This document shows, piece after piece, positions 56,718-64,000 of a stretch of 64,000 nucleotides of DNA. The stretch lies in NCBI GenBank assembly GCA_002633025.1, contig NMRB01000249.1, forward strand, positions 55,336-119,335. The letters run 5' to 3'. The translations under genes were made by a program, and so were the position numbers. Within the stretch, counting starts at the first letter, position 1. Every line of letters begins with the position of its first letter. This DNA is from Notospermus geniculatus. Its lineage: Eukaryota > Nemertea > Pilidiophora > Heteronemertea > Lineidae. The notes below the pieces were generated by a model that made no database searches, was not told where the DNA came from, and saw nothing but the letters and a program-made list of their open reading frames with translations.

Positions 56718-57343
56718 TATTGGCCAATCGTGCACGTAATACATGAGGGTCTCGAACGCACAGGCGTGAAGACGATATTGGCGAGGACTCCCTATATCTT
56801 CTCTACATTTTCCACAGTGTTCATGTACAGACTGTTTTTGTGGAGAGCACGAAGACTTGCTGTAAGTGTGCACAGTCAACAACCAATGGAATGTTCACTG
56901 AGAACTACACTTGCCGAAAATTAGACAGTTTTGGTTTTCACAGCGGACGTTGCTTGTTGATGATGAGAGTCGATTTTATACCGGCAAAAAACAAATATTG
57001 GCAAAGTTGCGCCAAATATTCCTTGTGGGTCGAACTTTCCACTAAAACAAATTACTCGACCGTGGAGAAAATTGATTACACCATTTTTCCTCATTCATTT
57101 TAGTCATCTCTATAATGGGTTGGCTAAGGTCATTACTAATGTGAAAGGGAAGATTTGTTATCAATTGAACAGGATTATTGAAATTGAAATGGCCCTAAAT
57201 ATAAGATTTTATTATTGGCAGAAATGTCACAAGTGCAACTTGGATTAGGTTAAACCACATTCTTCGAAGAAGATTAATTGGGACTTAATTCCATGACAGC
57301 AGGGTGGATCGTACGTGCAAATCAATTGTGGAAGATAGTTCTG

Positions 57344-57437
57344 CATCCTACCACAGCAGGGCTTTGGTCTCGCTCCTCTTCATCAACTTTAATGACTGGA
57401 TGAAGAGGAGCGAGGTAAACCCTACTGCGGGAGGATA
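57344..57437. mobile_element. 94-bp foldback
   Basis: CTCGCTCCTCTTCATC and GATGAAGAGGAGCGAG form a perfect inner stem; outer CCTACCACAGCAGGG and CCCTACTGCGGGAGG extend it. Confidence 0.6.
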
Positions 57438-57865
57438 TAGTTCTGCGGATTTATGTATGGTGTGTTCAGACCTTGGGTGATAAAGATATGGTGTATTTAT
57501 TTAGAAGATGACAAGCAAAATTCATGCCAGCTCTCTTCATGCACATGTGGTACATTTGCGAAGATCTTCAACACCAAAACGTTATCGCAGTTGGAAGGTC
57601 GCAGAGGCTGGCATTGCCGGGGTCCAGCTTCTCTTGTTGGTGAAGGTCGGCATCGCGAACCTTGTTAGAGATTGCTTGACATACAACAAGGGTTCGTCAC
57701 AATGACGAATTAGATACTCAGTTTACTGATAAATGGAAAACGAACCTAAGTTCGTCATTTTGACGTAGCAGAGTTTTTCAGTGTTGTTGAAAACCCCGGA
57801 TGTGCCACAATCATAACCCTAGGATGAACAATAACTCGCTATCAACCTGCCTATACATTTTATTA

Positions 57866-58106
57866 GGGAGTTTAGGAAATCAAACGATAAACTGTAACTT
57901 TACGACAACGTTATTTTTTGTACCAAAAATGCAGTACATGTACCTACTTTAAGCGAATGGTACTTTTAACCAAATGGAAAATGCATTGACGTTAATGGTA
58001 CAATTAGCTTAATGCCACTTTATGAAGCAGGCCCCTGGTGAATTTGCAGTATCAAAAATAACGTTGTCGTAAAGTTTACGTTTATCGTTTGATTTCTTAA
58101 ACTCCC
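57866..58106. mobile_element. GGGAGTTTAGGAAATC TA-flanked MITE with extra interior
   Basis: Left GGGAGTTTAGGAAATCAAAC and right GTTTGATTTCTTAAACTCCC, TA on both sides. The interior is about 90 bases longer than in 51494-51642, so it probably holds a small insertion (57940-58040). Confidence 0.7.
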
Positions 58107-58704
58107 TATTCTTTCTACTTTCCTTCTAACGTTTTATCGACAGTCAAATGGAAGGTCGTTCTATTCAGCCGTGTCCAACTTCATAATCAAATACCATATA
58201 ATCCATATATTAAATCGAGCTGTTAGGAGGAACAAACCGCATTATCATTGAAATTTAATCTATAAATCCATGTAATCAGTGGGGAACACGAGACGGGAGA
58301 TTGATTATTGGAGTTTAATACCCCTGGGGTAGCGGAGGTGGCCTCCTGCAACTTTCGGAAAGCTTCAGAAACCTGGGAAAGATTATCGCTGGCCCTGGAG
58401 TGCCACTCATGTTGTGGGGGTGGGTGGGGGATTTTTTTCAAAATCAATCAGAGTCAATTAGGCCCCCGAGGCAGCTGTTGAGCACGTTAGATTTATTATT
58501 CAGATTTAGATTCGAATTCAAATTAAAATAACCTACACGTGGACTCAGACTCATATGTTGGTTGCTCAAATTTAGATTCGGAACTCGGATCCAGGCAATT
58601 CGAATTCTGCATTCATAAATTTTCAGAATTAGATGATTTTCTGGCCCAGTAGGCCAGGAGTCAGAAACAAGTGTATTGCTACATCCAGAGTCCCCTCTCT
58701 AAAT

Positions 58705-58999
58705 ATCATAATAAGCAAGAAGTCAATCTCCAGAATTCACGAATTTTCGACCCCAATAGTGTCCAAGCACTTCAAGCACTCCAAGCATTCTATTCTTTCC
58801 TTAATTGCTCACTCATCCTGTCTACACAGGTGTTAGTTCTACATTCGGGTTTCAGCTCAGTCTTTTCTAGAGTTTCAGATTGTAAAGTTCCACTTGAAAA
58901 ATACCCCGGTTGGGGGTCGAAAATTCGTGAATTCTGGAGATTGACTTCTTGCTTATTATCATTTTGTGTGTCAATTTTGTGCTATTCTGTATCTTGGCT
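58705..58999. mobile_element. Penelope-end-like foldback, diverged loop
   Basis: AAGCAAGAAGTCAATCTCCA at the left and TGGAGATTGACTTCTTGCTT at the right are exact inverses. The right arm carries the hairpin-GAAAATTCGTGAATTC motif of 24389-24522. The region between the arms is unrelated to other copies. Confidence 0.55.
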
Positions 59000-59065
59000 C
59001 TCTAAATATCAAATACCAAAAATCAAGTAACGGTAACGCTAATGTATTTGTCTTCGACGCTGGTT

Positions 59066-59321
59066 CGCTGTTAAAAATATCTGTAAATTCACAGTAGAAT
59101 TTTCACTGCAAGGTTACTATAAAATTCATTTCACTGCAAACTGCTGTTTTTTTCACTGGAATTTAACAGCAAGATTACAGTTTCTCAGTTTTAAAGACAG
59201 CATTTGTTGTAGAATTCATACAATTTTGCTGTCAAAATAGAGTAAACGGGTGGTGTCAAAATACAGAAAAGTGCTGTGTTACTCTGCTGCCAGCAAAGTG
59301 CTGTCAGCATTTTTAACAGTG
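59066..59321. mobile_element. CACTGTTAAAAA-ended MITE
   Basis: Ends CGCTGTTAAAAATATCTGTA and TGCTGTCAGCATTTTTAACAGTG-like are inverted, and the interior repeats ACAG, CTGCAA and CTGTAAATT words. Similar CACTGTAAAAA elements are widespread in animals. Confidence 0.55.
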
Positions 59322-59564
59322 TTATTGTGTCACACGTATTCCTTGAACTATCTATTGCCAAGAGATTATAATACAAGTATGTATGTATCGGTGTCATTTT
59401 CGGTTGTCCTATCTCTTTTTTGTTCGTATAGAAGACAGCTACGTATAAAAAGACCCTCTTGCAACCAATAGCAAGTCAAAAAATGACCGGAATCTAGTCG
59501 TCAACGCAGAACAGCCGCCTTCCTTACCAACGACAAGTGAAACCGAAGCAAGTACTCGGAACTG

Positions 59565-59885
59565 TCACCGCCGCGGTAAACCCCTTAATGGTACTTCCCT
59601 ATGCCGAGTTTCCGTCGCTCTGTTCCCTTCCTCCTCAGACCTGCTGGTAATTGCCTGATTAAGCTGTGAGACGTGATCAGCGGGAGAGTAGCTGGTTGTT
59701 ATAACGATGATGCTGTGATCTTGGTCTTGTCCTTCGGGAAGATGTGGTGAAGCAATAATTGTTGTATTTGTCGGATTTTTTATGCGAGAGGGTGCTGTCG
59801 AGATTTTTGGTCGGGGTGATTTTTTGCTTGGATTCCCCTTCTGAGTTTTCTGCACTCGTGAAATTCGATTCAGTGTCGCTATCAC
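59565..59885 (-). CDS. Unrecognised minus-strand open frame
   Basis: About 107 codons of polar, Ser/Thr/Pro-rich sequence (for example LPEGQDQDHSIIVITTSYSP) end with TGA. It could be a disordered tail of a protein or chance; there is no clear acceptor upstream and no family match. Confidence 0.15.
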   Translation of the reverse strand: MIATLNRISRVQKTQKGNPSKKSPRPKISTAPSRIKNPTNTTIIASPHLPEGQDQDHSIIVITTSYSPADHVSQLNQAITSRSEEEGNRATETRHREVPLRGLPRR

Positions 59886-59967
59886 ATGGCCAGTTTTCTA
59901 TTTTTTTACACTATCACGTACTGAAAGAGCAGGATGTTAGTTAAATTTGAGTTCCCATATTTTGCTC

Positions 59968-60352
59968 GAAAAGCCTCGATAGCATAGTGATTATCACGTC
60001 CGTTTAGCAAGCGACAGGTCGCGGGTTCGAATCCAGTGGGTCCAAATGGGATTAAATCATTCCTGGCTCTTCACGTCCGTCGCATGAGAGAGGGAGGCTA
60101 AGAATCCATTCACGCGATTTTCGTGCCGCGCGATGTCGCATCCTTTGTCCACGATCAACGCGGCGGAAACAAACAATGCATTCGGGCGTCTGCGGCAAGA
60201 AAATCGCGTGAATGGATTCTTAGGCTAAAGCCGTGGTGCTTTTAATGTGTCTTTGAAAAAAGTGGTAAAAGAACATATCCATGTGGAAATGGCCTCTCTT
60301 GATCTTCCACCCTTACCAGGAACAATAATGCTTTGGTTTGGCCCTGATTTGA
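59968..60352 (+). mobile_element. tRNA-derived SINE interrupted by a palindromic MITE
   Basis: Head CCTCGATAGCATAGTGATTA, B-box GGGTTCGAATCC, body up to GGCTCTTCACGTCCGTCGCA, then the insertion, then AAGCCGTGGTGCTTT and a decayed 3' end. The complete copy at 23703 shows the uninterrupted junction. Confidence 0.75.
60096..60226. mobile_element. 131-bp palindromic MITE nested in the SINE
   Basis: CTAAGAATCCATTCACGCGA and TCGCGTGAATGGATTCTTAG are exact inverses. The centre is GC-rich. No duplication can be stated with certainty. Confidence 0.8.
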
Positions 60353-60369
60353 TTTGGCCGTGAGGGACA

Positions 60370-60490
60370 TAGGGTCATATGAATAAAGACTAGTAAATGC
60401 TTTTACTTGAAATTTGCAATACGAATGCACTAGGCAATGCTGTACAAATCTGAAGTAAAAGCATTTGCTAGTCTTTATTCATATGACCTA
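60370..60490. mobile_element. 121-bp MITE, partner of 388-504
   Basis: Ends ATAGGGTCATATGAATAAAG and CTTTATTCATATGACCTAT, with an inner GCTTTTACTT/AAGTAAAAGC pair. Confidence 0.75.
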
Positions 60491-60579
60491 TATTCTCGTG
60501 CACTCTTCTCGGTTGGCAACATTTGAACAGGAGCCCAACTCCTATGTTTGAATTCAGCAACTAATTTGAAAACCAAACG

Positions 60580-60730
60580 TAGGTGTGACTGTAAATCAGG
60601 TTTTATTGTTCAAAGAGGGATTAAGGTAAAGGCTCAGAACCCACGACCATTCCAATATAATAATCAACCTTATAATAGCATACTATTGTAATTCGGATTT
60701 GCATTCCTAAGGCTACCACACCTTTCACAC
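60580..60730. mobile_element. Diverged CAGGTGTGA-type MITE
   Basis: It starts AGGTGTGACTG and ends ACCACACCT. The interior keeps ATTGTTC, TATTGTAATTC and ATTCCTAAG-like words in an order matching the reverse of 4076-4241. Confidence 0.45.
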
Positions 60731-60973
60731 CGGGATTGTTGCGAATTTCGACTTCTATTCTTTTCACTTACCTTTCACCTTTAGGGCCACTTTTTCTCAA
60801 AGACAGCTTAGGAAATGTACAGCGTATACTTTTGTCTCAACTTTTGTAACTTTCTGCACGGTTCAGTTGAACAATTATCATCTCGTCCATTGTCAAGACT
60901 TTGTAGACGACAGAGCAACGGATGTCAGTCGCTTTCCGATTCTATAACAATAGAATTTTTCTTCTCTTCTTTC

Positions 60974-61406
60974 CAAGACGTAAAAAGCAGGAACAACTGT
61001 ATAGAAAAATGCGACTCCGCCACGTAGCCTACCACTGACTTTATAGCTTCAGAAAAAAGGCTAAACACTCAGCAGGCTGCTTTTAGTCCGGTTTCAGCCA
61101 TCGCCTCCAGTGCATTATTGATCGCTTAACGACTCTTTTGGCAAAATGTTCCATCTAGAAGCCAACAGTTCCGCACCGACATTTCTTTAATAGCTTCTGA
61201 TCTTTATTTATGCCGCTACCATTACACAACCGGTCTGGGTTACACCAAGCCAGGCATTAACGAGAGGTATTACGAGTGCACCTTCACTTGAAAAAAGCAT
61301 CTGGACTTGGTGGGAGAAATATTTAGTATTTACAGGGGAGACTGCTAGTCACAACACCAACAACAGATCGAAATCATTCAGTGATAAATCACTTCTAAAG
61401 GTCTGT
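60974..61406. repeat. Left copy of a near-identical 433-bp duplication
   Basis: It matches 63251-63682 base for base apart from rare differences (for example CTCCAGTGC against CTCCCGTGC near 61107). It ends at the N gap. Near 61264-61275 it contains the uninterrupted site GAGAGGTATTACGAG. Confidence 0.9.
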
Positions 61407-61761
61407 NNNNNNNNNNNNNNNNNNNNNNNNNNNNNNNNNNNNNNNNNNNNNNNNNNNNNNNNNNNNNNNNNNNNNNNNNNNNNNNNNNNNNNNNNNNNNN
61501 NNNNNNNNNNNNNNNNNNNNNNNNNNNNNNNNNNNNNNNNNNNNNNNNNNNNNNNNNNNNNNNNNNNNNNNNNNNNNNNNNNNNNNNNNNNNNNNNNNNN
61601 NNNNNNNNNNNNNNNNNNNNNNNNNNNNNNNNNNNNNNNNNNNNNNNNNNNNNNNNNNNNNNNNNNNNNNNNNNNNNNNNNNNNNNNNNNNNNNNNNNNN
61701 NNNNNNNNNNNNNNNNNNNNNNNNNNNNNNNNNNNNNNNNNNNNNNNNNNNNNNNNNNNNN
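61407..61761. other. Assembly gap, 355 N
   Basis: Unknown sequence between the left duplicate and the GGGGTAATAGTAGCCCC element. Confidence 1.
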
Positions 61762-61764
61762 GTA

Positions 61765-63068
61765 AGGCAAAGTGGGGTAATAGTAGCCCCGGGGTAATAG
61801 TAGCCCCTAGCCTGGTTTTTGATTGATATTCCAGTAATGAATGAATCAATTCAAAAACCAATACATGCATGGATTATATTGTATCTCTAGTTACCATAAC
61901 TAACAGAGTTAATGATTATATCACCTATTGTCTAAGAGTAATGACCATTTGAAGTACTCAAGTCAACAACTGTACAAAAATAAGAGTGGTTCAAACTTTT
62001 TACATATTAGGTTTTATAACAGTATTTTCTGAGGCCAATGTTTGAGAGTTGGGTGAGTGAACAGGCATCAAGGGTAGAATCATCTGTAGGAAGTATTTGT
62101 TTCAACTATTCACAGAAAAAAAATTAGTAACATTTTTCTGTAGAGGGTGCATCTGGGGTAATAGTAGCCCCTTGGTTCGGGGTAATAGTAGCCCCTAGCT
62201 TTACTCCCTATATCTTTACTGAGAGGAAGGGAATGTGAAATATCTTCATTTTAGCCTTTATCCCAATCCTAATTACGTACTTTTGATGCACTTTAACCCT
62301 TTCACTGCTTATTTCAAGTTAAAACACAATAATTTACAGTATCAGATACAAACTGGAATGTATAAAACAAAATATCATGGGAAAGAAGTGACTGATGGTG
62401 CTTGTTTATTTCAGCTATTGATTAACTTCTGTGAGGACTTTTGAAATTGGGAAGTTAATTTACTAATGGCAAGCTACTCACATACGTAAAGGACCGTGAC
62501 GATTCCGAACGTGATTGAAATAGCTCTTTTTTTAAAAAAAACACGTGTTTTTTACTGCAAAATAACTTCGGAACAGTATTTGACAGCTACTTAAATAGTA
62601 TAATTCGAAGAAGGTGCCGAGCTTTGTGTTTACTGCAGGTCAGACTAGTCACTGATTGTGCATCGTATCTTCAAATAGGTTTGTCCCTTAAATAAAGGTA
62701 ATCTTCTTTAAAATAAATGTCAGATTGTTTTTTTTTGTGAAACAGACCTACATGTAACACAATATTGTCACTAACAAGGTCATGTTGCGATAGAAAAAAG
62801 ATTTTATGAAAAGAAATTGAGCATGTGAACATTTTTGTCCAGGGGCTACTATTACCCCATACCTACGGGGTAATAGTAGCCCCTGACTCCTACTTCTGAA
62901 ATGGCTCTCAGATGCATATTTTGGGTTGCTGTGCCATGAATTTCAAGTGATGCCTTTAGAAGAAGTGCCACAATAAGATTTGGGCAGATTTTTTGGTGTC
63001 CCTCAAGAAATAACCTGTGCAGTTTACAAAATAGGTGAAAAGGGGGCTACTATTACCCCACTTTGCCT
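61765..63068. mobile_element. 1,304-bp TA-flanked element with seven GGGGTAATAGTAGCCCC 17-mers
   Basis: Ends AGGCAAAGTGGGG and CCCCACTTTGCCT are flanked by TA (61763-61764, 63069-63070). Perfect 17-mers lie at 61774, 61791, 62155, 62179 and 62867 in plus sense and at 62842 and 63043 inverted. The only sizeable frame is 69 codons, so no transposase is present. The empty target GAGAGGTATTACGAG is seen in both copies of the flanking duplication. Confidence 0.85.
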
Positions 63069-63070
63069 TA

Positions 63071-63140
63071 TTACGAGTGCACCTTCAGTTGAAAAAAGCA
63101 TCTGGACTTGGTGGGAGAAATATTTAGTATTTAGTATTTA
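63071..63140. repeat. Third, partial copy of the duplicated flank
   Basis: TTACGAGTGCACCTTCAGTT then AAGCATCTGGACTTGGTGGG repeats the text at 61270 and 63547, then diverges at about 63135. Confidence 0.75.
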
Positions 63141-63250
63141 CATGTATTTGCATAGCCTGGGTCACAAATGCCACCGGGCGCCGTACGATTTTCCCCACCC
63201 AGCGGCTTGCTGTGGATTTTTGAGACTGAAACTCAGATCGAAGCTATTCC

Positions 63251-63682
63251 AAGACGTAAAAAGCAGGAACAACTGTATAGAAAAATGCGACTCCGCCACG
63301 TAGCCTACCACTGACTTTATAGCTTCAGAAAAAAGGCTAAACACTCAGCAGGCTGCTTTTAGTCCGGTTTCAGCCATCGCCTCCCGTGCATTATTGATCG
63401 CTTAACGACTCTTTTGGCAAAATGTTCCATCTAGAAGCCAACAGTTCCGCACCGACATTTCTTTAATAGCTTCTGATCTTTATTTATGCCGCTACCATTA
63501 CACAACCGGTCTGGGTTACACCAAGCCAGGCATTAACGAGAGGTATTACGAGTGCACCTTCACTTGAAAAAAGCATCTGGACTTGGTGGGAGAAATATTT
63601 AGTATTTACAGGGGAGACTGCTAGTCACAACACCAACAACAGATCGAAATCATTCAGTGATAAATCACTTCTAAAGGTCTGT
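63251..63682. repeat. Right copy of the near-identical duplication
   Basis: It matches 60974-61406; unlike the left copy it continues past the point of the gap into GTACATTGGCAGC. The high identity means a very recent duplication or two alleles placed side by side by the assembler. Confidence 0.9.
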
Positions 63683-64000
63683 GTACATTGGCAGCATTTT
63701 TCCAGCATTATTCCAGCATTCTGAGTTGTGGACAGTGTTGTTAAGTATGAGAAAAGAGACTGAGTTGTTGCTGAAATGTTAAAATGTTGGAATATTTTTG
63801 CCAGTGTACATGTAGGCTACAATATATATGCAGCTGAAAGATCTGTGTGTACATTACCAACATTTTTTTCCAAATGTTTTCTAGCATTCAGTGTAACAAC
63901 ACCTTGCTTGGCAAATTGTGTCTGTACAAGGGAAAGAGTTTCCGAATTTTTGTTCAAATGTTGCTGGAGGTTCTTAGCCAGTTTGTTGACCCTTTCAACA

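Noticed and set aside
60740-60830. Minus-strand donor GAAAG|GTAAGTG with a GPKGE-like peptide before it
   Set aside because: The open stretch before it is under 25 codons and no acceptor was identified.
61349-61870. Long minus-strand frames across the second gap
   Set aside because: Same artefact of N.

Overview
The window reads as a draft-assembly piece of a marine invertebrate animal genome. The reasons are a base composition near 40% GC, no compact genes or operons, a tRNA-derived SINE family, dozens of small inverted-repeat (MITE-like) elements, minisatellites, an abundant TACATGTA octamer, and two long N gaps (38499-39239 and 61407-61761) plus one single N (49774). An amphioxus, hemichordate, echinoderm or lophotrochozoan source would fit. 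The species cannot be fixed from sequence alone.

Protein-coding content is sparse. The best case is a minus-strand segment at 39361-40865. Its two halves read as the C-terminal part of a very divergent myosin motor domain, and they join in frame when a 1,076-base inverted-repeat insertion and one copy of its TA target duplication are removed. Weaker cases are a minus-strand pair of terminal exons with good splice sites (2529-2790), a tandemly duplicated and frameshifted coding remnant (20397-20870, minus), a 57-base in-phase exon candidate (41856-41912, plus), and a back-to-back acceptor/donor at 21737/21738 that looks like a recursive-splicing ratchet point. Most of the window is therefore probably intronic or intergenic.

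The main content is layered non-autonomous mobile DNA. TA-flanked elements with GGGAGGTTT-type ends occur at about ten places. Elements with GGGCC-AT ends occur at about six. Two elements have TAA duplications like PIF/Harbinger. One element has a perfect 11-bp duplication like Mutator and is built from 11-base internal units. One family carries a repeated 17-mer, GGGGTAATAGTAGCCCC. Several foldback structures carry a hammerhead-like core resembling ends of Penelope-like retroelements. Insertions inside other repeats, checked against uninterrupted copies in the same window, give several internally verified empty sites and a relative insertion order.

Layout: 0-6 kb scattered MITEs and the minus-strand exon pair; 6.7-10.1 kb a split tandem array, a 42-base minisatellite and an 800-base TA element; 10-18 kb SINE-like units, a minisatellite, a TGACGTCA cluster and a nested MITE pair; 20-22 kb duplicated coding remnant and ratchet site; 23-29 kb SINEs, hammerhead-like palindromes and a satellite-like MITE; 31-38 kb tandem arrays and a large foldback ending at a gap; 39-42 kb the myosin-like fragment and the exon candidate; 43-54 kb foldbacks and a dense nest of insertions; 56-64 kb MITEs, SINE, and a near-identical duplication that flanks a gap and carries both filled and empty versions of one insertion site. 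No transposase, reverse transcriptase, CRISPR array, rRNA or functional tRNA gene was recognised.
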